In this document: piece after piece, positions 1 through 8,133 of the stretch
Position numbering within the stretch: position 1 is the stretch's first letter
Layout: each line of letters opens with the position of its first letter
Virus record (IMG/VR): IMGVR_UViG_3300020187_000153
Coordinates: 1 to 29,232 of that record
Source: a virus
Strand: one strand, 5' to 3'
DNA: 29,232 bases
Translations under genes and position numbers: made by a program
The notes under the pieces: model-generated
Databases searched by the model: none
The model's input: only the letters and a program-made list of their open reading frames with translations
Told to the model about the DNA's origin: nothing

Positions 1-213
1 CGCCTCTTCAATGCCATCTAATTTCTCAAAGACACGCTTGAAGTTTTCACGCACCTCTTTGAACTCACGGTCATGTGCAATTCGTGTGGCCTCGACCTGC
101 GCCTTCAGCACTTCGATCTCCGTGTGGTGATTGTTGATCTTGGTGTAGATCATCCAAACGAAAGCGCCGACTGGCACAACGATATATTTCAAGAAGAGGT
201 CAAGTGTTTCCAT
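1..213 (-). CDS. Membrane-anchored coiled-coil protein, partial at window edge
   Basis: This reading frame opens with ATG at 213 and is still open at position 1, so only the first 71 residues are visible. Residues about 5-23 (FLKYIVVPVGAFVWMIY) form one hydrophobic segment. The rest, to residue 71, is charged and helical (EIEVLKAQVEATRIAHDREF), as in a coiled coil. A short N-terminal anchor plus coiled coil fits an inner-membrane spanin or another lysis or virion membrane protein, but neither role is shown. It is the last late gene before the window edge and no strong Shine-Dalgarno sequence precedes it. If the window ends are joined, a second frame (ATG at 17-15) overlaps its end. Confidence 0.6.
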   Translation of the reverse strand, partial: METLDLFLKYIVVPVGAFVWMIYTKINNHHTEIEVLKAQVEATRIAHDREFKEVRENFKRVFEKLDGIEEA

Positions 214-286
214 TGTGCCAGTCCGCTATTTATTCTTCAGCCAGAGATTTAGTCAGCATATCCATAAAGGCTTGCTTCTAGATCGG

Positions 287-538
287 TTAAACCTCCTGTG
301 ATGCCAAGTGTGCAGCATAGGCTGCTTTAACTTCGTCTGTGTGAACCGCTGCTGCGATTGCTTGTACTTCAGCACTCTCACCTGACACGTCTGCATCTGG
401 TGCAACGACATGGCGGCTGAATGAGCGGCTGATCTCTACGCCATCACGTTCAATGACTGTGGCTGTGCGTACTTGGATGTGCTTAAAGTCACCGACAATT
501 TCAATTTTGTCTTCGGCTGTGCGTTCTGTTAGTGCCAT
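287..538 (-). CDS. Small conserved phage protein, unknown function
   Basis: An 83-residue acidic to neutral protein starting MALTERTAEDKIEIVG. A clear Shine-Dalgarno (AAGGAGATAAACACG then ATG) supports the start at 538. It has an alternating beta-like first half (IEIVGDFKHIQVRTATVIERDG) and an alanine-rich helical C-terminus. There is no signal peptide, membrane segment or metal motif. It lies directly downstream of the tail fibre gene in the late operon, so a virion-associated or fibre-accessory role is plausible but inferred from position only. The 73 bases after its stop (214-286) hold no frame I can support. Confidence 0.7.
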   Translation of the reverse strand: MALTERTAEDKIEIVGDFKHIQVRTATVIERDGVEISRSFSRHVVAPDADVSGESAEVQAIAAAVHTDEVKAAYAAHLASQEV

Positions 539-595
539 CGTGTTTATCTCCTTGATGGTGTGGACTGACTACCCTGTGATCCAACAGGGGTGGTT

Positions 596-3490
596 TTAGG
601 CGGTGATATACTGCATGCTGAAAGCTATATCACCATCGTCTGTAAACTCAGTGGACTGCATGTTTGAAGTGCCCGAATTTGTGTCGTTAAGTATTAGGTT
701 GACGTAGTCTACATTGGACCGAAGGTCACCACTTACCTTAAGGCCAGCAGGTCTATTTAACAAAGATGCACGCCCCACGACCAGCACACCAAAGTTGTTT
801 GATAAAGCCTTAGAGTTGAAAGGAAGTCCCTTCAGTTGAACTGCACCAGATACAGAACCAAGGGAACTCAGTACTATACGCCCCTGAACATGCACAAGGT
901 TACCCACTTTGGTGTAAGTTCCCACAGCTATGTTGGGTGTCGCATCGTTAGTACCGTCCGATATAACAGGCGTCCAAGTCCCCTCTTCATAATCGTCCAA
1001 TGTCTTGTCCGCATTGTAAACACCCGCAGCAGTGCCGAGGGTAACCCCAGCAGGGATGATTGCATGGCCGCTGCTGTCGATGCGCATACGTTCTACACCA
1101 CCGATAACCCATGCTTGGTCTTCAGAGCTATTACTCTGGTACTGCCACGTCGGGTTTGCTGTAGTTGCATCATCAGGGTAAATGCGGAAGGCACCGCCAC
1201 CACCAGACGTTGCGTAAAAGTTAAAGTCTCCGGTGGTACTCACATCACTGCGAATAGTCCCAGTGACGTCCAACGGATGTGCAGGCGAAGTCGTCCCAAT
1301 CCCCAAGCTCTCAGCACTCGCATCCCAGAAGAACTTTGGCGTTGTGCCTGTGTCCTCGTAGAAGCTGATGTCGCCGGTTTCGCTTGCCGAAAATACAGTG
1401 CCAGTTACTCCGCCGTGAGTGATGTCAAAGCTTGTTGCGCCCTGATTGTTGTCGCTGTCAATGTCAACTTTAATACCTTGCTTTGCGGTGATGAAGTTGT
1501 TGCCAACAGTGCCAGTGAAAGCAATGCTAGCTCCATCAGCATCCACAGTCAGCCCATCGCTGGTGATAGTCCCAGTTACGTCAATACCTGTGGCGGTGGT
1601 GGCGAGTTTGGTGGCTTCAGAATGTGTTAAAACGACTGCACCGTTTTCATTAAAAATAGCCATGTTCTGACCAGAACCGTTTTGCAGTTTTATTTGATCC
1701 GAAGCCTTTAATATTAAATCACCGCCCCCCGCATCTTCAATATAAGAATGGGTATTGTGGTAAATCTGCAAATCAGACCCAGCGCCGAAGATGGCTTTGT
1801 TGTTGTCACCGAAGGTAAAGTCAGCAGACGTAGAACCACCGTCCATTGCCACTGTGCCAGTGACGTCTACACCTGTGCTGGTGGTTTGAAACTTCTGGGA
1901 GTTGTTGTTATATAACCTAACCGCTCCGTCCTCATCAGCAACTAAAAAGTTTTCTGCACCATTTGAACTCTGTATGCGAATATCAGTGCCTTGTATTTTT
2001 AAATGACCTGTACCCACATCATTAATCACACTATGCGACCCATCATGGTAAATCTGGAGATCTGACGATGCGCCGAAGATGGCTTTGTTGTTGTCACCGA
2101 AGGTAAAGTCAGCAGACGTAGAACCACCGTCTATTGTCAAAGTCCCAGTGACGTTTACACCTGTGCTGGTGGTGGCTAGTTTTTGTGAGCCAGCATTGTA
2201 CAAACGAACTGTACCGCCAGTGTATGCACGGATCATATCAACTGAGTTTACTCCGTCGTAAAGGCGAAGGCTTGGCCCATTTGTGCTGATATTTAGGTTG
2301 CCTGAGCCTACTTCCTCAATCCAACTATTCGACTCATTATGGTAAATCTGTAGGTCAGACCCCGCGCCGAAGATGGCCTTGTCGTTGTCGCCGAACAGGA
2401 TGTCATTACCGCCAGTCGTGTTGCCGTTAGCGAGAACCTCAGACAGTTCGTTGTTGGCACCAACCTGCGCGTCCACGTAGGCCTTGATGGACTGTTGTGT
2501 GGCTAGACCCGCAGGGTCATCTGAGGCCATGTTGTCCTCATCCAAGATCGAAGTGACCGTGACTGTACCCGCGATGTTGAGGCTGGTGTTCGCTGTAACT
2601 GTAGTCGCGGTAGCCGCCGCAGGGACTATACTACCAATAACCACGCCATCCGCTGTACCGCCGTTAATGTCGGCAGTGGTTAATACCGCTGAAGGTACTG
2701 TAATGACCCCTGTAGAGTTTGCGATAGTGGCGGCTGTGGTGCCGTCGTTGGCCGAGATAGACCCCGTCTCCACGTCCGTAGCGTTAACTACATCATCCTT
2801 GAGCAATACGCTGTCGATCGTAACACCTGAGCCCGCGGTGGTCTCGTCAATGGTGTTCGTGGTAATCTTCTGGCCATTATCTACGATAATATCGTTAGCG
2901 CCGGTCGTGTTGCCGTTCGCCAGAACTTCAGACAGCTCATTGTTAGCGCCGACCTGTGAGTCTACGTATGCTTTGATGGACTGCTGTGTCGCTAAGGATG
3001 TGGCGCTGTCAGAGGCCATGTTGTCTTCGTCGAGGACCGCGGTAACTACCGTGCTAGTGCCCAACTGCAGAGATGTCGTGTGGGTCATCGCCTCTACGAC
3101 GTTTGTGCCGTCACAGAACAAGAATGTAGTACGTCCATTGGGGACAAGGATGCCCGTACCCGCAGAAGTCTTAACCGTGATGTTCTGACCCGACGCGTTC
3201 TTAACGATGTAAATTTTAGAGGCCGCAGGGCAGATAACTGTACCTGCACCGGTCAGCGCTACACCCGTGTCTGTAAGCTCAAGCATTGCGCAGCGTGATT
3301 CGGAAGTCGTCCCGTTCGCCGTTGTCAGCGTATGTGAGTTAGTGGTCCACGTATCAATAACCGCGCGGCCAGCGATGGCCTGCTCTACCATGGACGTGAT
3401 GTTGTCGTTTACGACGTCCCCCCAAGTACCACTAAGTTCGCCCTGTACTGGCAGTGCGAGTTTCAGAATCGGTGAATATGCGGTTACCAT
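596..3490 (-). CDS. Tail fibre / receptor-binding protein with internal duplications
   Basis: A 964-residue protein, the longest in the window. The N-terminus (MVTAYSPILKLALPVQGELS) resembles the virion-attachment start of many marine phage fibres. The middle consists of repeated modules: two copies of a block around LDEDNMAS / ATQQSIKAYVD / GANNELSEVLANGNTTG, and three copies of a block around FGDNNKAIFGAGSDLQIYH separated by VTGT linkers. The C-terminal ~140 residues (from DDYEEGTWTPVISDG) form a separate beta-rich domain often found at fibre tips. I see no S74-type autocleavage motif. GAGGAATACAAC before ATG is a good ribosome site and overlaps the stop of the upstream gene. Host recognition is inferred from length, repeats and position. 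Confidence 0.85.
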   Translation of the reverse strand: MVTAYSPILKLALPVQGELSGTWGDVVNDNITSMVEQAIAGRAVIDTWTTNSHTLTTANGTTSESRCAMLELTDTGVALTGAGTVICPAASKIYIVKNASGQNITVKTSAGTGILVPNGRTTFLFCDGTNVVEAMTHTTSLQLGTSTVVTAVLDEDNMASDSATSLATQQSIKAYVDSQVGANNELSEVLANGNTTGANDIIVDNGQKITTNTIDETTAGSGVTIDSVLLKDDVVNATDVETGSISANDGTTAATIANSTGVITVPSAVLTTADINGGTADGVVIGSIVPAAATATTVTANTSLNIAGTVTVTSILDEDNMASDDPAGLATQQSIKAYVDAQVGANNELSEVLANGNTTGGNDILFGDNDKAIFGAGSDLQIYHNESNSWIEEVGSGNLNISTNGPSLRLYDGVNSVDMIRAYTGGTVRLYNAGSQKLATTSTGVNVTGTLTIDGGSTSADFTFGDNNKAIFGASSDLQIYHDGSHSVINDVGTGHLKIQGTDIRIQSSNGAENFLVADEDGAVRLYNNNSQKFQTTSTGVDVTGTVAMDGGSTSADFTFGDNNKAIFGAGSDLQIYHNTHSYIEDAGGGDLILKASDQIKLQNGSGQNMAIFNENGAVVLTHSEATKLATTATGIDVTGTITSDGLTVDADGASIAFTGTVGNNFITAKQGIKVDIDSDNNQGATSFDITHGGVTGTVFSASETGDISFYEDTGTTPKFFWDASAESLGIGTTSPAHPLDVTGTIRSDVSTTGDFNFYATSGGGGAFRIYPDDATTANPTWQYQSNSSEDQAWVIGGVERMRIDSSGHAIIPAGVTLGTAAGVYNADKTLDDYEEGTWTPVISDGTNDATPNIAVGTYTKVGNLVHVQGRIVLSSLGSVSGAVQLKGLPFNSKALSNNFGVLVVGRASLLNRPAGLKVSGDLRSNVDYVNLILNDTNSGTSNMQSTEFTDDGDIAFSMQYITA
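1782..2131 (-). repeat. Exact 62-nt internal duplication in the fibre gene
   Basis: Positions 1782-1843 and 2070-2131 are identical over 62 nt and encode DGGSTSADFTFGDNNKAIFG. A third, diverged copy lies near 2367-2400. The near-absence of silent changes between the first two suggests recent duplication or ongoing recombination within the fibre. Confidence 0.85.
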
Positions 3491-3500
3491 GTTGTATTCC

Positions 3501-4343
3501 TCATGCGGCTACATCTTGCCAGTCAGGGTTTTGTGTTTCAGATACGCCGCCCCACGAAGGAGATTGCGTATTGGCGATAGGGGTCCAACTCGGAAGTTGT
3601 GTGTCGGGTAGTGCGCCCCAGCCGGGGGATTGCGCAGTGCTTATCTCTTGCCAGTCCGGGTTTTGGTCGTCATTCACCACACCCCAGACGTTGACGGGGC
3701 CAATAACCCCGATGGCTGCAAGCCCAACAGCAAATATATTTGCGTTAGCTGATGTGGCTATAGTACCAAGTTCTGCGTTAGCTTGCAATCCCGTTACTGG
3801 AGCTGTAGCGCCAAGTGATACAAACACGTCTCCTATGTCACCGTCGACTTCTACACCTGTCGGGAATACATTAGCTGTACCAGTCATGGTAACAGTGCCT
3901 ACAGCGCCATCGGCTTCTACACCTGTTGGGAATACATTAGCCGTACCAGTCATGGTAACAGTGCCTACAGCACCGTCAGCTTCTACACCTGTGGTTGGGA
4001 CATTGGCTTCAGCGTCTACTGTAAGAGTACCGGTCTCACCGTCAGCTTCTACACCTGTGGTTGAGACATTAGCTTCAGCGTCTACTGTAAGAGTACCGGT
4101 CTCACCTACACCGCTGACAGCCTGTACAAGCACATCGGCTTCTGCGTCGATACCTACGTCGTTTATGTGCCCAACAGCTTCGACACCCGTGACAAGGGTG
4201 TTAGCTTCCGCATCCACGGTTACGGGTGCGGCAATACCGTTTGCGGCTACGCCATCAACAGAAACAATGGTGAGGTCAGTGCCCCAAGCCGTCTGGCCCC
4301 AAGCACCGGAACCCCAACCAATGTATTCTACTGAAGACGCCAT
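3501..4343 (-). CDS. Repeat-built structural protein with W-rich C-terminal repeats
   Basis: A 280-residue protein in three parts. Residues 1-25 are W/G-rich (YIGWGSGAWGQTAWG). The middle (about 35-215) has roughly ten 19-21-residue repeats with the pattern TGVEADGxxGTVTVDAEAN, which look like short beta-strand repeats. The tail (about 225-280) carries four 13-14-residue repeats ending in PxW (QNPDW, QSPGW, QLPSW, QSPSW, QNPDW). Adjacent DNA copies around 3850-3990 are almost identical. It sits between the fibre and a small structural gene, 9 nt from the latter, so a fibre-stalk or virion-surface role is likely but not proven. No homologue with known function is recognised. Confidence 0.75.
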   Translation of the reverse strand: MASSVEYIGWGSGAWGQTAWGTDLTIVSVDGVAANGIAAPVTVDAEANTLVTGVEAVGHINDVGIDAEADVLVQAVSGVGETGTLTVDAEANVSTTGVEADGETGTLTVDAEANVPTTGVEADGAVGTVTMTGTANVFPTGVEADGAVGTVTMTGTANVFPTGVEVDGDIGDVFVSLGATAPVTGLQANAELGTIATSANANIFAVGLAAIGVIGPVNVWGVVNDDQNPDWQEISTAQSPGWGALPDTQLPSWTPIANTQSPSWGGVSETQNPDWQDVAA

Positions 4344-4352
4344 ACAGACACC

Positions 4353-4790
4353 TTACGGAGTAGCAATACGTACGATAGCGTTCGTAGCGTCTGCTGTTGG
4401 GAACTGAACTTGGAAGTCACCCGCTGTAGAAGTTTTGTCTGCACCAAAATCAAGTACAGCTACTGCAGGGTTTGTACCGCCGACTTTGTAGATCAACGCC
4501 CCCCGAGCTGTGATTGTGGCGTCAGTCCACGTAGTATCTGCGAAGTCCAAGAACGCTGTGGTTCCTGTGGACGCAGGGTTTGCCGAGATAGTAAGCGTAT
4601 TACCACCTGCGCTGTATCCTGTACCAGAAACCTCATTCGTCACTGAATACGCAGTTGTAGCTGCGCTCAAATCCGCTGCACTTGTGTACAACGCGATCTT
4701 GAATGTCTGTGTCGTGTCTGCACTGAAATCCATCTCGCCGTTCAAAAGAGCGACTTTGAAGGATGTGCACATTGCCTGTGTGATTGCCAT
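4353..4790 (-). CDS. Conserved phage structural protein, probable tail/fibre-associated
   Basis: 145 residues, rich in A, T, S and G, with beta-strand character throughout (TFKIALYTSAADLSAAT, TNEVSGTGYSAGGNTLT, ARGALIYKVGG). This composition and the block order resemble a widespread family of small phage virion proteins. A strong Shine-Dalgarno (AAGGAGGCCAAC then ATG) marks the start. It lies between an adaptor gene and the repeat protein at 3501-4343. No enzymatic motif is visible. The structural role is inferred from composition and neighbours. Confidence 0.7.
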   Translation of the reverse strand: MAITQAMCTSFKVALLNGEMDFSADTTQTFKIALYTSAADLSAATTAYSVTNEVSGTGYSAGGNTLTISANPASTGTTAFLDFADTTWTDATITARGALIYKVGGTNPAVAVLDFGADKTSTAGDFQVQFPTADATNAIVRIATP

Positions 4791-4800
4791 GTTGGCCTCC

Positions 4801-5430
4801 TTAACTTACTGGGATTCGGAACTGGCCCGAACGGTATGCGTCTTCTCGTAGTTTCCCGTCACCAAGACCCTTGAGTAGGGTTATAGCTTGAAGATACATC
4901 TTATCGTACACAGCAACCATATCTGGTTCACCCTTCATAAAGCGAATAGCTTCAATCAACGCACCATTGAGTAGAGCAGAATCAAACTCGTCCCCAAGCC
5001 ATGTAGTGCCAGCCAAAACGATTGATTGAGGATAATATCCATAGTGTAGCTCCGAGGTGTAGGAAGAATCTGGGGTAGGTCCAACAATGAACGTGTTGTC
5101 GTCAAAATACGCGTAGTGCTTCGGTAGCCCAGTATCCGTAGGGTTTGGATACGCCTCACGCATGAAGTTGACGTCTTTGTTCAGCAGGAAGTGGTAAACG
5201 CCACTACTGTCGATAACCGCCAACGAGTAAGACCACAGGAAGTCAGATGGCGTGGACAGATACTTGTTACTCGTCGTGAGCGTACCAGTCACGTTCTTAC
5301 GCAGCGCGGGTATCTGCACTGTGTTATAGATTTTCTGTTCAGCCTGCTGTGTGAACATAGCGAGCTGCTCATCCGTGAAAGTGTTCTCACAGATGTCTTC
5401 GATATTAGTTTTCAGCTCGGTATAGTTCAT
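4801..5430 (-). CDS. Phage adaptor (neck) protein, DUF6682-like
   Basis: A 209-residue protein with an N-terminal helical segment (ELKTNIEDICENTFTDEQLA), then MFTQQAEQKIYNTVQIPALRK, a beta-rich centre (YLSTPSDFLWSYSLAVID; LPKHYAYFDDNTFIVGPTPD) and a helical C-terminus (ALIEAIRFMKGEPDMVAVYD). These features recall the phage adaptor family that sits between portal and tail in podovirus-like phages. The family assignment is from memory of its conserved phrases, not from a search. It follows a 55-residue gene whose last codons (GGGG) may supply its ribosome site. Confidence 0.7.
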   Translation of the reverse strand: MNYTELKTNIEDICENTFTDEQLAMFTQQAEQKIYNTVQIPALRKNVTGTLTTSNKYLSTPSDFLWSYSLAVIDSSGVYHFLLNKDVNFMREAYPNPTDTGLPKHYAYFDDNTFIVGPTPDSSYTSELHYGYYPQSIVLAGTTWLGDEFDSALLNGALIEAIRFMKGEPDMVAVYDKMYLQAITLLKGLGDGKLREDAYRSGQFRIPVS

Positions 5431-5433
5431 AGC

Positions 5434-5601
5434 TTACCCCATAGGTCCGCGGGCCATAGTACCCTTAGTAGCAGCGCCGGTACCACGGATTTTAACGCCG
5501 GTGGTTTTAACGCCTTTCATGTCAGGCTTCGGAGCATGACCACAGGGTTGTACGCCCTTGTTCTTCGTGATCTTTGGCTCTTTCGTATCGAAAACTTTCA
5601 T
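5434..5601 (-). CDS. Small basic protein, unknown function
   Basis: A 55-residue frame: MKVFDTKEPKITKNKGVQ, then PCGHAPKPDMKGVKTTGVKI, ending RGTGAATKGTMARGPMG. TAGGAGTGTCCCG before ATG supports the start, and the 3-nt gap to the next gene (start 5430) fits a tight operon. It is rich in K and G with no predicted membrane segment. Similar short basic proteins with KGVKTTG and RGTGAATKG phrases occur beside adaptor genes in marine phages, to my recollection. A virion-associated or DNA-contacting role is only a guess. Confidence 0.65.
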   Translation of the reverse strand: MKVFDTKEPKITKNKGVQPCGHAPKPDMKGVKTTGVKIRGTGAATKGTMARGPMG

Positions 5602-5611
5602 CGGGACACTC

Positions 5612-5977
5612 CTACGATGTTATTACAGTTACACGACCTATCTGGCCTGTGCCAATCAGATCGTTCGGGGTTAATCCAAACGGGTCATTACCACCACCTA
5701 CCGGGTTCCAGCCCCACTGTAGGTTGATACTGCTGTAATCCCCAGAAGCAGTGATACTGGTATCAATGCGCGGATCGCGAATAGCCTGCGGGTCGTTGAC
5801 AGGAAACTCACCCAACCGAAGTTGCGGGTGGTCTGGACTCCAACACTCCCGGCACGCCTTAACATCCGTATCTCGACCCTTAACAAAAAGACTGCGTAGC
5901 TCCCGTAACTTGTACTGGAACCCACATACATCGCAGAGCGCGAGTGCTTTTTGGGAAGAGGCGAACTGGTTTGGCAT
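5612..5977 (-). CDS. Zinc-ribbon virion-cluster protein
   Basis: 121 residues. Cys15-x2-Cys18 (CDVC) and Cys42-x2-Cys45 (CREC) form a typical zinc ribbon in the first half. The second half is G/N/P-rich (LQWGWNPVGGGNDPFGLTP) with no recognised fold. The start ATG at 5977 overlaps the stop of the upstream adaptor gene as TGATG, which implies coupled translation. It lies between two adaptor-like genes, so it may be a neck or head-completion component, but this is inferred from position. Confidence 0.7.
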   Translation of the reverse strand: MPNQFASSQKALALCDVCGFQYKLRELRSLFVKGRDTDVKACRECWSPDHPQLRLGEFPVNDPQAIRDPRIDTSITASGDYSSINLQWGWNPVGGGNDPFGLTPNDLIGTGQIGRVTVITS

Positions 5978-6666
5978 CAGGCAATCCTACCGATCCGCGG
6001 CACAAACCGTGCTGACGTCTTCTCTCTATCCTCACCCGCGGCCATCTCGAACTGCTCGTCGTACACAGCCTTCAACATAGGGATGCGGTCCACCAGCTCA
6101 GGGACTTTCATGGCGATGTGATACGCCAGACCCGCCACAAGGCACGGGAAGAAGCGAAAGTTCATATCCGCGGTCTGTACACCACTACCTGCATCTTGAA
6201 TGCGGCGCATACGCCAGTAATACAGCACGTAGTCGTTGTTATCGGGGACTGGCCATACGTTGACTACCGGTGCGTCCCGCAGGCGCTCCACATACAACTG
6301 AATGGGCCGTCCTTGTGATAACTTGTTTGGTATAGACGCGTACGTACTTACACTGATTCGGCTTATGGTAAGGTCCGATTGTGTGTTTGAGTTACCACTG
6401 TTGGTACGTATTTGGTGTTCGAGCAGATCAATGGTATCCGCTGGCAATGTGTACTGAGATGTACCCTGCGTTAGGTTCACGGTACCATCGTCGATGGTCC
6501 ACATGTTAATGCCACGGTTTTGCCACTCGATAGTCATCAAGTTCATGGACCTCCGGGCAGTGCGCAAGTCATAACCAGAACGCATCTCGCGGCCCGCACG
6601 TTCCCATGCTTCTTCCGCGATCTCCGTGAAGTCCATGTCGAATGCTGTGGTGCCCGATGTTGTCAT
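5977..6666 (-). CDS. Putative head-tail adaptor / head-completion protein
   Basis: A 229-residue protein with an N-terminal helical region (DFTEIAEEAWERAGREMRSG; LRTARRSMNLMTIEWQNRG) followed by a beta core (INMWTIDDGTVNLTQGTSQY, TLPADTIDLLEHQIR) and a C-terminal helical pair (FFPCLVAGLAYHIAMKVPEL). This helix-beta-helix plan, with the phrase WQNRGINxWT and a late YTLPADTIDLLE, resembles the P22 gp4 / podovirus adaptor class that docks under the portal. The start overlaps the next upstream frame by 4 nt. The exact family would need a profile search. Confidence 0.65.
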   Translation of the reverse strand: MTTSGTTAFDMDFTEIAEEAWERAGREMRSGYDLRTARRSMNLMTIEWQNRGINMWTIDDGTVNLTQGTSQYTLPADTIDLLEHQIRTNSGNSNTQSDLTISRISVSTYASIPNKLSQGRPIQLYVERLRDAPVVNVWPVPDNNDYVLYYWRMRRIQDAGSGVQTADMNFRFFPCLVAGLAYHIAMKVPELVDRIPMLKAVYDEQFEMAAGEDREKTSARFVPRIGRIA

Positions 6667-6941
6667 TTCTTACGCCTCTTTGTAGGAGCTACACGTTTAG
6701 GTTTGCCCGCTGGTTGGCCTAAACGCTTCTTCTGCGCTACGCGTTTACTCTTCTCTGCCGTAGTCATCTCCCCACTCGTCTTCGGGGTTTTGCTAGACAC
6801 TCGCTTCGTAGGTCTGCAGTAGGGTGTAGACCGCTTCTCGTCCTTCTTACGCCCACACGGTTTACCTGTGCTAACGTCTTTCCAGTCTTCTTTGAACCAC
6901 CGTTTGAGTGCGGCTCCTTTTGCGGTCTTGCGGACAGCCAT
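6663..6941 (-). CDS. Small lysine-rich protein (possible DUF5872 family)
   Basis: 92 residues, very basic (K/R about one third). The first 25 residues (MAVRKTAKGAALKRWFKEDW) precede a cysteine-containing stretch (PCGRKKDEKRSTPYCRPTKR) that recalls a small domain seen in phages and large viruses (KRWFKExW ... CRPxKR). The C-terminus is a disordered K/P tail (KKRLGQPAGKPKRVAPTKRR). Net charge suggests nucleic-acid contact, for example a packaged DNA-binding protein, but no function is known. It overlaps the adaptor gene by 4 nt. Confidence 0.65.
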   Translation of the reverse strand: MAVRKTAKGAALKRWFKEDWKDVSTGKPCGRKKDEKRSTPYCRPTKRVSSKTPKTSGEMTTAEKSKRVAQKKRLGQPAGKPKRVAPTKRRKK

Positions 6942-6943
6942 GC

Positions 6944-7120
6944 CTACTTACCACCCTTCTTCCTGCACTTAGCAATCGCCCCGCTGGCATAGGCACTGGG
7001 GAAGACTTTGTACTGGCGTTTCACCTTGTGGTAGCACGCGTCCTTGACCGTGCCGCCCTTCTTGTAACCTTTGCTACCAGAAGAGCGGCCACAGCCACCG
7101 GATTTGTAGTACCTACGCAT
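6944..7120 (-). CDS. Small Cys/Lys/Gly protein of the KKGG group
   Basis: A 58-residue frame starting MRRYYKSGGCGRSSGSKGYK and ending IAKCRKKGGK. The ATG overlaps the TGA of the upstream repeat protein as TGATG, so translation is probably coupled. It has three cysteines and two KKGG boxes. It resembles the start of the 103-residue protein at 8498-8809 (MRCYYKKGG), so the two belong to one family of tiny basic proteins in this cluster. Function unknown. Confidence 0.7.
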   Translation of the reverse strand: MRRYYKSGGCGRSSGSKGYKKGGTVKDACYHKVKRQYKVFPSAYASGAIAKCRKKGGK

Positions 7121-8124
7121 CACCGTATCTTACAGACTTTGCCGCCACGGGCCATGCCGTAACCACGTATTTTGTTGGCTTTCTTTACCTTGGCCGTGCC
7201 ACCGCTCGACGACTTCTTAACCGCTTTTACCTTACCACCTTTTTTCATCCGGAACATCCCCGTGTCGTTAGTAGGGCCTTCCGCCACGTTTACGGAGGGA
7301 GCAGGGGTCGGTTGAGGTTGAGGTACCGGCTGCATCGGCGTAGGCATCGAACGTACTCCGCTCCGGTCCGGACTCGCCAGCGGTTGCACCGGTTGCACCG
7401 GTTTCTTCGTACGTCGATACCCCGTATCGTCAATAGGGCCCGGATTTACCAGTTTCCTCGGTTGCACCGGTTGCACCGGTTTCTTCGTACGTCGATACCC
7501 CGTATCGTCAATAGAACCCAGATTTACCCGATCCCCCGGTTTCACCGTTTTCTTCGGTTGCACCGGTTTCTTCGTACGTCGATACCCCGTATCGTCAATA
7601 GAACCCAGATTCACCCGATCCCCCGGTTTCATCGTTTTCTTCGTACGTCGATACCCCGTATCGTCAATAGAACCCAGATTTACCCGATCCCCCGGTTTCA
7701 CCGTTTTCTTCGGTTTCACCGTTTTCTTCGTACGTCGATACCCCGTATCGTCAATAGAACCCAGATTTACCCGATCCCCCGGTTTCACCGTTTTCTTCGG
7801 TTTCACCGTTTTCTTCGTACGTCGATACCCCGTATCGTCAATAGAACCCAGATTTACCCGATCCCCCGGTTTCACCGTTTTCTTCGGTTGCGCCGGTTTC
7901 TTCGTACGTCGATACCCCGTATCGTCAATAGAACCCAGATTTACCCGATCCCCCGGTTTCACCGGTTTCACCGGCTTTGTAGTTGTCTTAGCTGCGTTTC
8001 GCTTATCTCTGGCAGCAGTCCGTGCAGCCCTATCTTTGGCCTTTGCAGCTTGTCTGGCAGCAATCCGTGCAGCCCTATCTTTGGCCTTTGTAGCTTGTCT
8101 AACGGGTCTACGCATCGAGGTCAT
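7120..8124 (-). CDS. Lys/Arg-rich tandem-repeat protein
   Basis: 334 residues, extremely basic. Residues 1-45 contain two copies of KAKDRAARxAAR. Residues about 55-240 hold seven units carrying IDDTGYRRTKK, six of them preceded by GDRVNLGS, joined by proline-lysine linkers (PKKTVKP, PVQPVQP). An eighth decayed unit (TNDTGMFRMKKGGK) follows. The C-terminus RGYGMARGGKVCKIR matches the end of the neighbouring protein at 8134-8478. No enzymatic domain is visible. Disordered basic repeats suggest binding to DNA, RNA or an acidic surface. It is placed in the late operon among small basic proteins. Confidence 0.8.
   Translation of the reverse strand: MTSMRRPVRQATKAKDRAARIAARQAAKAKDRAARTAARDKRNAAKTTTKPVKPVKPGDRVNLGSIDDTGYRRTKKPAQPKKTVKPGDRVNLGSIDDTGYRRTKKTVKPKKTVKPGDRVNLGSIDDTGYRRTKKTVKPKKTVKPGDRVNLGSIDDTGYRRTKKTMKPGDRVNLGSIDDTGYRRTKKPVQPKKTVKPGDRVNLGSIDDTGYRRTKKPVQPVQPRKLVNPGPIDDTGYRRTKKPVQPVQPLASPDRSGVRSMPTPMQPVPQPQPTPAPSVNVAEGPTNDTGMFRMKKGGKVKAVKKSSSGGTAKVKKANKIRGYGMARGGKVCKIR
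7390..7975 (-). repeat. Tandem coding repeat, ~87-nt period (one 69-nt unit)
   Basis: On the plus strand each unit contains CGTACGTCGATACCCCGTAT followed by CGTCAATAGAACCCAG. Most units are 87 nt (29 codons); the one ending near 7630 is 69 nt. Near-identity at silent positions indicates recent expansion by slippage or recombination. Confidence 0.85.
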
Positions 8125-8133
8125 TGTTATCTC

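Noticed and set aside
214-286. Short frames (TDLEASLYGYAD; MDMLTKSLAEE) after the 83-residue gene
   Set aside because: Each is 11-13 codons, in different frames, without a well-placed ribosome site; a frameshifted remnant is possible but unsupported.
836-1630. Long plus-strand open frame opposite the fibre gene
   Set aside because: Cys/Arg/Ser-rich low-quality translation, no ribosome site, and fully opposite a repeat-rich real gene.
3454-4407. 317-codon plus-strand frame
   Set aside because: It is the antisense of the repeat protein at 3501-4343; its repetitiveness is inherited from that gene.
7390-7975. Regular repeats as a CRISPR array
   Set aside because: Repeats are in-frame with no unique spacers; they encode a tandem-repeat protein.
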